This document shows, in pieces, positions 1 to 11,900 of a stretch of DNA of 64,000 nucleotides. Below the pieces are notes generated by a model, which did no database searches, was not told the DNA's origin, and saw only the letters and a program-made list of their open reading frames with translations. The translations under genes and the position numbers were made by a program. Every line of letters begins with the position of its first letter. Position 1 is the stretch's first letter. Where the stretch lies: NCBI GenBank assembly GCA_028023455.1, contig JAQFVV010006215.1:4261230-4325229 (forward strand), given 5' to 3'. The DNA comes from Epiperipatus broadwayi (taxonomy: Eukaryota; Onychophora; Udeonychophora; Euonychophora; Peripatidae).

Positions 1-586
1 TCGAATTCTGAATTTTTGAGGCCGTGAAATAAAATTATTCCTTTTCGTGCATTAATACGCAGATAGATTCAAACTATCAGGTGTGTTTTCAGCTGCGATG
101 GGTGTGAAAAATCACGATTTTAAAATGGTGGTGGGGGGGGACTAATACCTTAAATAAATATTAATAAATTGTTTTCATTCTGAAATAAAATCTGAATTAT
201 AAATACAGATTTAAATTATATGATTGATTTTTTATTTTTTATTTTTGGATAATTATTAAATGTTTTCTTAAAAACTGTATTTCAGTCACTTTAAAAAATA
301 TTTAGTCACGACTGTAATCGGAAAAGTACAGATAAATTTCAAATTTAGTTAAAAACCACTTTAACAATTAAACTATTTAATGGAAATAACTCATCATAAA
401 ACTTCAAGGAAAAGACCATCATCACAAACCTTCAGGCAAGCATAAACTATACCTGACTTTCTATTTTATCATTATTATGAATTTTTAAAAGATGTAAATA
501 GATTTAGTAAAAAGAGAGTTTTAATGAACATTAAAACGTAATACAGAAATAGCAAATAAAATTGGTTTTAAAATAAGTCTACTTAC

Positions 587-790
587 TTTTGTATTGTTTA
601 ATATTAATTCTAATTGATAATTTTCTAATAAACTTGTCGCGGTATTAACATACTCTACGGCCTTCTTTACAGACGTTAAAGTTTTTCTACCTACTTCCCA
701 ATTCAAATTGAAAAGACCTCCAATATACAATGGAATTTTGTTTCCGGATAATTGATAAAAAAAGATAAAAGCTAAAAAAACCTTTAACAT
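587..790 (-). CDS. First coding exon of a GABA-B-type (class C GPCR-like) receptor, N-terminal signal peptide plus start of ligand-binding lobe
   Basis: This exon encodes 68 residues from an ATG at 790 and ends in phase 0 at a consensus splice donor, GTAAGT, beginning at 586. Residues 1-16 are a hydrophobic signal-peptide-like stretch (MLKVFLAFIFFYQLSG). After it comes IPLYIGGLFNL, then a helix-like KKAVEYVN and LLENYQLELILNNTK. This order (I/LYIGG-F, an amphipathic helix ending in VN, then GY/NY-LEL---NDT/NNTK) is typical of the first lobe of ANF-receptor/Venus-flytrap domains, closest to GABA-B receptor subunits. The remaining exons would lie to the left of the window on the minus strand. 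Natriuretic-peptide receptor cyclases and other ANF-receptor proteins share the fold and remain possible. Recognition is from motif memory only; the donor and signal peptide are directly visible. If right, the product is a plasma-membrane receptor with an extracellular amine-binding domain. Confidence 0.68.
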
Positions 791-1604
791 AATTACTTCT
801 TTTTAAAAAATTATTTTCACAATGCATCTGTGCTCAAAAATAACTTAGTGTGTTGGATTATAAATGTCATCGCCTTAATATAGAGTACATTTATATGAAT
901 AATAAAGCTTTAACATTTTCTAACAAAGCGCTATCTGGGAGCAATTAAAAGAAATATATAAAAAGGACTGTAATAAATTTAACAATAAATAAATGTAATT
1001 TTTGTAATTGGAAGAATATATGCGAATGCGTGACACGCATATAACATATATATATATTAAACCGTCCTCATGGCTTAAGAGTGTTCTTACATTCGTCTTT
1101 AAAAGACAAGTACGAATCGCACTATGTAAAACTGGAATTTTTTTATTTATTTAAAAATAGGCTTATTGCTATTGATAAATTATTATTCATTCTCTCTCGC
1201 TCTTAACTTATTGGATGCTGTTGGAGAAATTTTTTAAATCTGGAATGGAGTATTAAAAACTGTTTTGTCTATATATATACATATATTGCTTTATTATTAT
1301 TTTTAACTGTTAATAATATACAATTCTTCCAAAAAGCTGAAATCATAGATATAAGTTTAAATCACGTATTTACAAACTTTCTTTTTATACTTAATGTAAT
1401 TTATAAGTTTTATTTTTATTATTCAAACTCAAATTATTTAATAAGTGCGGTGATGGTACTATCTGATAGTGTGCTGGCATTGAATTTGATTTGCAAACGC
1501 TTTTATTGGACACTATTGACAAAAATCTAAAAAAAAATAATATTAAGATATATTAATTTCTTCATTATTCAATAAATTGATTATTTAAATATGATTGTTT
1601 TGTT
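791..1604. other. Upstream region of the receptor gene; no coding signal
   Basis: A+T-rich DNA 5' of the minus-strand receptor exon, with short (TA)n runs near 1044-1056 and 1271-1286. It should contain the 5' UTR or promoter, or an upstream intron, but I see no convincing TATA box or initiator to name. Confidence 0.4.
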
Positions 1605-1613
1605 GTGTGTTTT

Positions 1614-2306
1614 TTTTTACAAAGACGCCGAAAACAGTCAACGACAGATCGTCCTCCGCCCTCTGCCAGTTCATGGATAGCCTCCCTAATAGACCACTTA
1701 CAACTTTATAACCCAATAATGCCCTCTAACCTTAACAAAAAAATCACCTTATGGGAAGCATACAATATAATCAACTATAATCAACAACCCATTAAAACCA
1801 GCCAAAAAATAATCAACCAAAGACTCATTTCACACTTCAAAAGATGGAGTCTGGAACACAAATTCCTTGACTTCATCATTAAAATAAATCTTAATGCGCT
1901 TCCCACGAATTGGTTCCTTTATCACCGAAGAGGTTTTAACAGCATTGATCCTATATGTGGTCTGTGTGCTCGTGAAGATGAAACCATAGACCATATTATA
2001 CACCGGTGCCCAAAACTTAAAACACTGAAAGAGATAATTATAATTAATTCCAACATAAGACCTGATATGATTTTCTCACTTGAAAATGCCATTCATAATG
2101 GATTTTTTTCAATAATAAGGCTTTCTACCTTTGTCCTTTATTCCATATGGATAGTGAGATGCAAAACTCTCATGGAATTACCCCCTCCACAAATCATACC
2201 ATTGTTTTATCAAACGCTCAAAAAAATCAAGAACCGTGACCAGCTCCTGGCCTCCAGTAAAGTCTTTGATGACACCTGGTCTTTAACTGCTCTTTCATTT
2301 TCCTGA
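1614..2306 (+). pseudogene. 3' end of a non-LTR (LINE) retrotransposon ORF2, zinc-finger C-terminus, 5'-truncated
   Basis: An open frame of roughly 230 codons ends at a TGA at 2304-2306. Homology-like sequence starts at about 1620, just after a T-rich stretch; the nominal ATG at 1605 lies in that T-tract and is probably not native. The diagnostic feature is a CX2CX8HX4C motif (ICGLC...ETIDHIIHRCPKL, about 1956-2010), the zf-RVT type found after the reverse transcriptase in ORF2 of many LINEs. Upstream is a tract (LWEAYNIINYNQ..., ISHFKRWSLEHKF) of the kind found between the RT and this finger; downstream is a hydrophobic LYSIWIVRCK segment. No RT catalytic motif (YxDD) is present, so this is a typical 5'-truncated dead-on-arrival copy. 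The frame is uninterrupted, which suggests a fairly recent insertion. The clade cannot be fixed from this fragment. Confidence 0.72.
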
Positions 2307-2931
<625 letters not shown>

Positions 2932-2934
2932 TAT

Positions 2935-4014
2935 ACGGTTGATTCTGTCATAAATGATACGAACATTTTATGAACTATGAATTCCAATTTTGTTCTCAGA
3001 ACTGCTTCTTTCTAAACAGTGACGTTATGTACACAATAGGTCACAGCCAGGATCATGTATGTAACAACTAATATTTCCATGGAAGGTCGAATAACCATTC
3101 AGAAGTCAAAGTATATATTAATCTTCATATTGTTCTTTTTCGAAATGAGTGATTGGAAAATTTTTTTGATTATATATATTCCATAATTTTCTATTAATTA
3201 TTAATTTCATTGCAATGCAATTATTTCTATTTTATAAATTATTTTAACGCTGATAAGAATCATCTCGTATATAAGACTAGAAGGAAGAGGGTTATGTATT
3301 AACTTCGCCTTCTACTTAGTTATATAATTCCATGATGCAACGATTAAGTATCACACATACATGCACACGGACATAAATATATGTATTAAAGCATTAAAGC
3401 TATAAAATTAGCGTAGAGATTGTAATAAATTAAATGACACTTTGTATTGCTAAATTCTCTAGCCAAATTGTTGATTAGACAAATACTTTTCTATGACTTG
3501 TATTTCATTTTGAATTGTAACTTTTTGGGCGATTCTGAAGATAAAAGTCGACTCCAAACATTCACATAGACATAGTTGAAAAAGATTAGGATACTCAAGT
3601 ACCCAAACAATAAACTAAACGACAATTTTATTTATTTGACTAAATGGAGAATTTTTATGAAATTTCGGTCAGCTAGAAATTGATCCAAGAATTTCATCCA
3701 CCATTATACCTTTTTATAAAAATATGTAGAAATTGGAGTACTTCTTGATTAATCATGATATATTTTTAAAATTATAAATCAATTCTAGCTGGGATTTTTA
3801 TAAGATATTTTTGTTATTATTTAAAAATATAAATAATGTTTACAAAGTTGATGAATAGAAAGAAAAATCATTTGTTTAAAATAGAACCATACCAGAGAAT
3901 AAATAAATCAAAAAAACTATTACTGGTGGGTGAGTGCATAGACATTTAATATACACTTATAAACAACACAGCACGTGACTGGTGTTTTATTTCCTTCTTT
4001 ACGACTACAATTAT
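2935..4014. other. A+T-rich sequence with no recognised feature
   Basis: No open frame with protein-like composition, no RNA gene and no clear inverted repeat was seen on either strand. Confidence 0.4.
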
Positions 4015-4024
4015 TTCAGCACTT

Positions 4025-4139
4025 GTCAAGCGTCGTTAGCCGAGAGGTCATCGTAGCCGCCTTGCAAGCAAGTAGTTGTTTGCAGACGGTTGTGGGTTCG
4101 CGTCCCGGCCGATGCTATGACATATGGGAAAAAAAAAAA
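4025..4139 (+). mobile_element. tRNA-derived SINE, subfamily A
   Basis: A ~100-bp class II tRNA-like unit. It has an A-box-like TTAGCCGAGAGG near 4036 and a B-box-like GGGTTCGCGTCCC near 4094, separated by about 45 bp with a long variable-arm-like insert, followed by CCGATGCTATGACATATG and a poly-A tail. The flanks TTCAGCACTT (4015-4024) and TTCAGCGCTT (4140-4149) look like a target-site duplication. There is no LINE-like body beyond the tRNA part, so this is a minimal tRNA-only SINE. Seven further copies occur in the window. Confidence 0.85.
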
Positions 4140-4149
4140 TTCAGCGCTT

Positions 4150-5835
4150 AATAACAATAGATTTAAAATGTACATAGTTATTTTTAGTAGCTGAAAATCA
4201 TATGGACATATAGAATTTGAGAAACAAAAGAAGATACCAGTAAATCATAAAATGATATATATTGGATAACACACATGAAATCTTTCCCCCTAATCTTTAT
4301 GTTACAATAAATAGTTATTCATTAATAAATAAAAAAAATATTGCTTACTTCCCTTCAAACAGATACTTCACGTTAATAAATCAACAATAGTGAGAGTTAA
4401 TCCTTAATTATACAACAACAAATATAAACAACAAAATACTATTTTTTAATATTTTGTTGTTTTTTTTAAATGGAAAAGAAAAAGAAAAACGAAAGAATGG
4501 CAAACTAAAGAATTAATAAGTTTTATTTATTTATTTGGATTAATTTGCTTTGGTTTAATGGAGGTATTTAGCACATTTTGTCACATTGGTGCATGAACAT
4601 CATTACACTTCTAGAGAAATTAATTATATGACTTACAATTATTTGTTTCTTATGGTGTTTTTAGATTTAAATATTTTAGAATTACTTGTATAAAAAAGGG
4701 AAAGAAAAATTCTTACTCTTCATTATAATTCTATAACATAAAAGAAATTATATTTATAAAAGTGTCATCAATAATAATCATGAGATATTATGGTTAAAGT
4801 AACTTTATTTTTTAATATAAGATATTGGTATTTAATTTTTAAGCAAGGAATCGGGTAAAAATAAATATATATGATATTTATAATGTGTGTATTTATAAGT
4901 ACATGATATAGGATTGAATATATTATAATATTAACATGAGTATAAAAGCGTATGTATGATTGATCTCTTTATAAGTTAAAGATCACTGATATATTTATAA
5001 TAAATTATATCATAAACTATTTGGGTTTTTTATAATCTTCTTAATATATTCAAAAGTATAAAGATGTAAGAATAAGTTTAGTTGTTATTTAAGAAATGAT
5101 AAATAATATTTTATGGGATGTTAAGTGATTAATACAGAGTGTTAGATATGAAATAGTGGTACAGGAAAGTAGATTTATTGAAAAACCTGTAGTGTTAGGA
5201 ATGTGTTGTTTAAGATTAAGTATGATACAGTATAAAGTAAGTTAGAATATTTATGATATATCAATAGTGACATTTTTCTAAAAATCTGTAAGAACTTAAA
5301 ATAGAAGCCAAGATAGAAATTAAGGTGGACACAAAAAAATGTGGCTTTAAGTTACATAATCCATGGTATCATTATTTTATAAGGTATCCATCCCACACTT
5401 GTAATCATGAAAATCAAACTGGTATATACATTGTATTAATGAATTGTACATTTAAGCAATAGTAATAACTAAACTTTCAAATGATGATAAGGTAAATCCA
5501 TTTAATGCAAGAAGGATAAAATATAAAACAAATAGGATGCTAAAAGAATGTAAAAATAATGATTTTATGAATGTTTTTATTAGCTATTAGAGAACAAAAT
5601 ATAAAATGAAAGTCTGAAGTATAAGAGGTATAATATTGAAAAAGAAACCTGATAATTATTCATATTATTGTAAGTAATATAATAAGTGCCATATCTTAAT
5701 GAATATTTAAAATATTTCAATATTTATTTTATAACAAATAATAAACATAGGAGTATAAAAAGTTATAGAGTTATAATTAGATAATAATATTATAACTGAA
5801 ACACAGGCTTATTATATACCTGTGTCTATATTTGT
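4150..5835. other. Extremely A+T-rich stretch, no feature recognised
   Basis: Low-complexity A+T-rich DNA without plausible coding exons. The base composition is asymmetric, purine-rich on the plus strand from about 4700 to 5700, but no repeat unit was identified. Confidence 0.35.
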
Positions 5836-5934
5836 AATATAGGGTATATGAGCACAGACTTTCAGATGACCCATCACTCTCCACTCTATCTAATAACACT
5901 GATACACTCAAGCACATATATGCTGAAAAGATAA

Positions 5935-5993
5935 ATAATCACCAATATACGTATTTCATGCTAAACCAGCAATCATCAGTTGGTCCAGATTAT
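5935..5993 (-). ncRNA. Hammerhead ribozyme-like motif (type I), left arm of the 5.8-kb foldback
   Basis: Read on the minus strand. Stem I outer ATAATC pairs with GATTAT (revcomp of 5988-5993 and 5935-5940), with bulge TGG; stem I inner ACCAA pairs with UUGGU; the core CUGAUGA is at revcomp 5973-5979. Stem II is TTGCT/AGCAT with a 5-nt loop and one U-U mismatch at the base. GAAA (revcomp 5954-5957) follows, then a two-pair stem III inside AUACGUAU, then A at the H17 position (5946). All invariant core bases of the family are present. This is the best-preserved copy in the window. The fold was drawn by hand; cleavage activity is not shown. Confidence 0.68.
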
Positions 5994-6219
5994 CATCTCC
6001 CACACACATATACTATAAGTGCTGAGATATATATTAAGATAGATAATCCTCATACTTTAATGGACAGGCTCCAATCCACTACACACTCCAACTCTTCAAC
6101 TGTCCATCCAATTGAAAATCTGATGATGGAATGCTCGAAGGCCACCCTGAGGCCGAGATTCTTGTCACACCCATGTTAATATATATCTGAGCACTTATAG
6201 TATATATGTGTGGGATATG

Positions 6220-6278
6220 ATAATCTGGACCAACTGATGATTGCTGGTTTAGCATGAAATACGTACATTGGTGATTAT
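6220..6278 (+). ncRNA. Hammerhead ribozyme-like motif, right arm of the 5.8-kb foldback
   Basis: Inverted partner of the previous motif. CUGAUGA is at 6234-6240, stem II at 6241-6255 (base pair U-U), GAA at 6256-6258, and stem III as AUACGUAC at 6259-6266. In this copy the U16.1 equivalent has become C, which should break the A15.1-U16.1 pair. Stem I ATAATC/GATTAT and ACCAA/UUGGU are intact. Confidence 0.6.
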
Positions 6279-6379
6279 TTATCTTTTCAGCATATATGTG
6301 CTTGAGTGTTTCGGTGTTATTAGATAGAGTGGAGAGTGATGGGTCATCTGAAAGTCTGTGCTCATATACCCTATATTAT

Positions 6380-6884
6380 AATAATATTATAGAAAGATTA
6401 AAAATAAAGTAATGAGAATATAAGGAACATGTTCTTGAAATATTTAAAAGGTGATAAAATACAAATTGTATATTTTATTGATATATTTTAAGATGGAAAT
6501 ATTTAGAAGTACCTTAATATTCATGGAATAAAGTATGGAATATATTATATCCTAGTTGTAAATAATTTTAAAGTGAAATATAAATGACATATTTTATTAT
6601 AAGTATTTTGTTAATGTTAGTTGTTAAAGTTTTGTATAATATGTTAAATATTTTTTTATTAAATATAAGAGGTGTAATTTTTTCTTAAATTTTGTATTAC
6701 TATTGTGACTCTTTTCTTGTTTTCCAAGTCATTATTTATCATCCTAACCACACATATATTATAATAATTAAAGATATTTGAGTATTATTGCACATAATCT
6801 CAAATAAGAAAAATATTATGATTGTTAAAGATATTCTCTTATTCTTCTCTTTCACTTTCTTTGCATATCTTCATATAATCATAT
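6380..6884. other. A+T-rich flank, no recognised feature
   Basis: Sequence between two foldbacks with no protein-like frames. The frame at 6788-7102 is biased towards I/Y/L/F as expected for TA-rich DNA and overlaps a palindrome. Confidence 0.35.
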
Positions 6885-7180
6885 ATATATATATTGCTTA
6901 TAACACTTCTTTCATATATCTTCAGATCTTGCAAACAAATTTTCTTAAAAACTTCTTTATTTTCCTTATGTGTATTTTATATATATGTAAAATGATAGTT
7001 ATATATTTGTTATATATATATATATATGAAATGATGGTTATGTATTTATATTATTCAAATATTGTAGCTCTGATGAAGACTGCTGGACAGTCGAAACTGT
7101 AAGGAAAATAAATAAGTTTTTAAGAAAATTTGTTTGCATTGAAGTGTATATGAAAGAAGTGTTATAAGCAATATATATTG
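6885..7180. repeat. Inverted repeat (~70-bp arms) enclosing a hammerhead-like/Penelope-type end motif
   Basis: The left arm at about 6885-6955 (TTGCTTATAACACTTCTTTC, then TGCAAACAAATTTTC) is the reverse complement of about 7108-7180. Between the arms, at 7070-7097, lies CTGATGA, A, a perfect 5-bp stem GACTG/CAGTC with a 5-nt loop, then GAAAC. Such CTGATGAAG...CGAAAC blocks occur at the ends of Penelope-like retroelements, where hammerhead motifs are known. An extra A between the core and stem II, and the lack of a clear stem III, argue against a working ribozyme here. Confidence 0.6.
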
Positions 7181-7184
7181 AAGC

Positions 7185-7476
7185 AGTCGGATCTAAGTTC
7201 GATCCTAGCTTCATGATATCTCACCTGAAGCCCACTTCAAACCTTTGTACTAACCTTGAATTTCTGATGCAATGGGGCTTTATATGTTCAGTCCACACTA
7301 GTTTCCTTAAAGAAAAACTATTACATAAATGTGTGTTCAAAATTAACTCGTTTGAGATTTAAATTAATCAATTCTATTAATAAATTCATGTTAGAATTTA
7401 TTCACGAATTTATATATATTACAACTGCGTGGATTGTGTATATATATTTATAAATATTTAAATGTACATTGTAACG
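7185..7476. other. Unrecognised moderately complex sequence
   Basis: Contains a tract near 7190-7290 (AGTTCGATCCTAGCTTCATG) with a B-box-like GTTCGATCC, but no matching A-box or tRNA fold was seen. Otherwise unassigned. Confidence 0.25.
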
Positions 7477-8946
7477 GTCAGAATCGTCTATCTCGCTAAC
7501 ACACTGCATAATTCAAACCCCAGACACTAAACTGAACATTCTAGGAGGAGTTGCCTTCTAGATATACTAAGTTCAAATCTAAAGTCCAAATTTCACAGCG
7601 CCACCTACATGATAACGCATCTGATGCTACAACTAGTATAACCTTTTACCGGTGCCTGGTGGTTAGGGAGACACAAAAGACTCTATACTGAGATAAGTTT
7701 GGGTGGCTAATTAACGTCTATGGATTTATAAAAGAAATGCAGAAAATATATATATATATAGACCGAGACAGTGATAGGAATCAAATAAAATAAGAGATAA
7801 AATTTAGTTTTAAATAATTTCACACAATTTATTTATATATATATAAAACGCCACTGTCTGCTTATATGAGACAGGAACGCATATTAAATAATTGTTGGCA
7901 TTTATATTTCAGTAATGACAAAAAGGTTTTAAAACAGAGTGATATATTCTATTCCTCGGGCTAATAGCGTTACGATAATGTGCTTGACAAGATAGGAACA
8001 TGTGCGAGGTGCTTTGAGTAAATAGACAAGTTTAAGACAATATTTGAAATTAAATGTTCTAAAATATTTATTGATTTCGAGAATAGTGCGGACTAAAGCT
8101 TACTAAGCAAACGTGGGAATGGGATCAAAGCATTTAGTTGAGAATAATAATAATAGATTTGTATTGGGAGGTCAGTATTGCTGATAGTGAATTTATAAAG
8201 TTGGAGGGTGTGACTCGTTTAAGTCACGGATGCTTTGTAAAATAAATATAAAATGAAACAATATTGAAGATCCGGAATAATTACAGAGGGCATCTACTTC
8301 GCTAACCCGTAGGAAAGTATTTTGACGAACAGCCGAAATTTAGCGACTGTGTGACGATTGCATTTAATTCCAGGGGTGTCATTGGTGAACACCCTCTGCC
8401 TGGAAACTTGCAATAAAGCGAAAAGAACGGACTTTGCCGTGTAAAGAATCCTTGGAAAAATAAAACAAAGTGGTCTCAACAACCAATTCATGTACCAGCA
8501 ATACGAGACTAGTGTATATAAAAACATACTAAATGGGTTTACTTGGATTAAAAGAAATGCCCAATCAAATTCCCCGAAATTCATTTAAAAGGGTCCGCAC
8601 ATTCTCGACGTCAATGATGAACTTTATAATGAAAGTAGAACACGGTAATTAAAATAGGAAAATGCATGCTTGTGGGTTTGAAAAGTAAGTATAGATTTAT
8701 ATACGCAATCATGCATTTGGGGACACATTTAATCATTGACTTCGCACATACTCTTATATTAGATTAAAATCAATAACATGTAGATTTTAAATTATGTGAT
8801 TATGTTACATTAAAGAAAAGAATCGCCTCGAACGAGTGATTTGCAAGACAATAAAATTGAAAAATTATAAATTTAAAATATGCCTTAATAGCGGCGTCTT
8901 ATTTTCAATAGAGGGAATAGTTCACTCGGTCAAAGACGATTCTGAC
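7477..8946. mobile_element. Possible unclassified element bounded by a 13-bp inverted repeat
   Basis: GTCAGAATCGTCT at 7477-7489 recurs as its exact reverse complement at 8934-8946. The enclosed ~1.45 kb has noticeably higher complexity and G+C than its surroundings. No protein domain was recognised; the minus-strand frame 8294-8584 (96 codons) does not resemble a known family. Target-site duplications were not found. The element call is tentative. Confidence 0.25.
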
Positions 8947-8949
8947 ACA

Positions 8950-11900
8950 TTATCATAATAAAATAAAAGAAAGCTTTATAAATAGAAAATATTAACCCAA
9001 GGATAGAGCAAAATGTTGAGTATATTTAAATATATGAAAGAAATACATAATGAAGTTGTGAAATATAAGAAAACAATGTTAAATAGCTATAGCATGTTAG
9101 TTAGTGATCACAAGAGCTCTTGGGTTAATTTGGGTTACTTCTGGAGAAGCATTTGCAGGTAGATGTTCGGCAGGTTTTATAATTCAGCAGCAAAATCTGG
9201 AATGTTCATATTTTGGCAGCGGCTGGCTATTCCGAGGGGACATAGCCATCTTAAACGCCTCTACTTGGACATGTCAAGGTTAGCAAATTAGTAGAATTTT
9301 AGAACAACTCAGAAACCTTTAGACAACTCAGAATTCTTTTAAAAGCTTAGAATAACTCAGAAACCTTCTTGCAACTCCGAATTCTTTAGAAGCTTAGAAT
9401 GGAGAACAAAAGAAAAACATCCTTTTTATAGTAAAATTTAACAATAGACTTGCCCTGGAGTGTACAAAATTATTGGACTTATCTGCTGTAATTAAATCTA
9501 TCCGAATGTCTAAAGGAATTCAACATTAATTAATTTCTTTTGTTAACTTCCCCGTCGACATTCGAATTACAAACTAGATTTAATTAAAATTACTGCTACT
9601 AATTAAAGAAAACTTAAGTGGACAGCTGCTGTTTTTAGATAAACTTATATAATTAAACTATTGTCCCTCATTTATTTTAACAGAAATATTTGGGATGATT
9701 TTTATAAATAAAACGAAAATTATTTTATTTTAAATTGTAATATTTGAATCTATCTACTAAACTAATATTTACTAAATGAATTTTATTTTAAATCAAAATA
9801 TATTATGACGGTAATATATTTGTAAATAGATCCAAACAAAATAACTAACAATTTATAATTTTGATATGTTTTAAAATGGATATCATAGTGTGTGCACCAT
9901 TACGACTTATATAACTTACTTTTGATAAATGTAAATTATGTGAACAAATACATAATTTATAATATTTTATTTGGGAATAAGTTATATATATAATACGAGC
10001 ATTGTGCTCGTGGTTTAAAATTAGGCGGGATTTTCGGTATATAAGTGTATTGCAGACACACTACGATAGATTGGGGTTCAAACTAAGGTATGAGGGTAGG
10101 AAGTAGGTGAGAAAAGGTGAAACGAAGATCTGCAAAGCAGACCTTACTGTTTCAATATATTCGTTCTAAAGTTTCATTGCATCGGAAATGTTTTATTTTA
10201 CTTTAAATAGTTTGTTCAAATTTTTAGTGATTAAAAGCTACATTCTTTCGATAAGCTTTCAGATTGTCCCTTTCCAAAAACAATGGGTAAAGTTTTTATT
10301 AATTAGAAAAAAGATAAGTAATTAAAATGTAAGGACAGTCGCTAATTAAAATCATTTTTCTGATTTTAAAAATTCATTTTCTAATTAGAAAATGAATTCA
10401 AGTTAATGAGTTTAAAAGCCTTATCGAAGGAATGTATCTAAAAACAACTAGTAAATTTTTGTAAGATTGATAATGAAAGAAGCGCTCACCTGAAGGCATC
10501 AGAGGACAGTATAAATAACCCTGAAAAAGTTTCCAAGCATCTATTATTTCTCATTAAGAGAAGCCATATATATTTCAGTAGAGAAGAAGCCGCCTAGTTA
10601 AATTATGAAATTTCAATAGGGTCTCCATCATGATGAGGGGCTAAACTTCAGGAGTCTGATTACTAGGCCCGAAGTCCCCTGAAAATCTTCAATGTGACTG
10701 CTAAATTAAACTTTTTCCATGCCAATCGTACTGCCAAAATCGAAAGAATCAAAATGCTATTCACATAATTTTCAAAATGTGTGCCTACATTTCATCCAAC
10801 TGGACTATGCCCTGTGGAAGCTCAGGAACCAGCCAAGAAAGAAATGGTAATATCTTTCCTTTTGAACCTGGCCAGTTCTGAACTTTAAGTTAAAACATCT
10901 TTAAGCTATCTACTGTAAAATTGTCTTTTTATTAATGCTATTTTAAATTATGTAGTAATTCCCTATCTATATCTAGTCTTTAAACTTAATATGTGTTAAC
11001 TTTCCTTTCTTAAGATGGCAGTTCGTTTATTTAACTTATTATATATTTGAGATGATTATTAATGTCATTTATTTTTATTATATGCCAGTAAAACTTCGAC
11101 TCGATAATAATTTCCTTCATTACATTTACCTTTTTAAAATAATATATTAAGTTTTATAGTAATTCTTGCCCATTAGAACTAATTTTATACAGTTCTATTA
11201 ATTATCAAGTCGAAGAATTTATACAATTTATGCTATATTTATTAATGGCTAATAATAAAAAATTATTAGCTCAGTTTTTAACATATGCTCCCTGCTACTT
11301 CATTTATCTTACACATATTCATAATGTTAAAGTGTTTCGCAAAAAGGTCGATAAAGGAATGAATATCAATATATTCTTATTTAAACATTATACTTTATAT
11401 TAGTATTCAGGGAGAGCATGATGTTTGGGGCATAGTTATATAATTGCATTAGCACTTTTAGTTAAAGAATGTTTGACTTTAATTTAACTTGATCAGGTCA
11501 TCACATAGAGTATTCTTTATATAAATGGGTTTTATTCATTAACCATGATGATTACCGTCATCATTTCTCTGAACCTTGCTGACGCAAGCCATCTCTTGTT
11601 TCGTAGGCTTGTTCTCAGTGATATTATTATTACTTTAATTCCATAATAAGAAAGCACTTCCTCACTAGCTCATATTATAATTGGAACACCAAAGGTTCGT
11701 GGCTATGACCCGGCCTGGTTTTTCTTATGTTCCTCGTCTCCTTCATAGGGCATGAAAAACTTGTAAAACACAAGCTGCCCTCCTTCTTAAATCACCGGCA
11801 AGCCATTATTTTTCATATTCATTTTTTTATAGCTCATAAGATGTCAGTACCGTTTACTTCTCAGTTCCAGTAAAGCCCACTCTAATGCTCGTAAATTGGG

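Larger units (their letters stand above)
5836..6377. mobile_element. Foldback element, family 1, complete: two ~190-bp inverted arms carrying hammerhead-like cores
   Basis: The left arm (5836 to about 6020) and right arm (about 6182-6377) are near-perfect reverse complements. They share exact ends (AATATAGGG and its complement), with ~160 bp between them. The arms contain the segment found in all family-1 copies: a tract like CAGACTTTCA near the end, a CCACTCTATCT tract, CACATATATG, and the hammerhead block. No transposase is encoded, so it must move with help from another element or arise as a palindromic duplication. Family members lie at 23664, 40180, 56826, 58362, 58833 and 61367. The short open frame at 5958-6179 is accidental. 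Confidence 0.88.

Noticed and set aside
4025-4139. Functional tRNA gene
   Set aside because: The unit is followed by poly-A, flanked by a target duplication and repeated eight times; the tRNA fold is imperfect, so it is a SINE.
8294-8584. 96-codon minus-strand frame
   Set aside because: No recognisable domain, no splice signals; lies in a repeat-like block.
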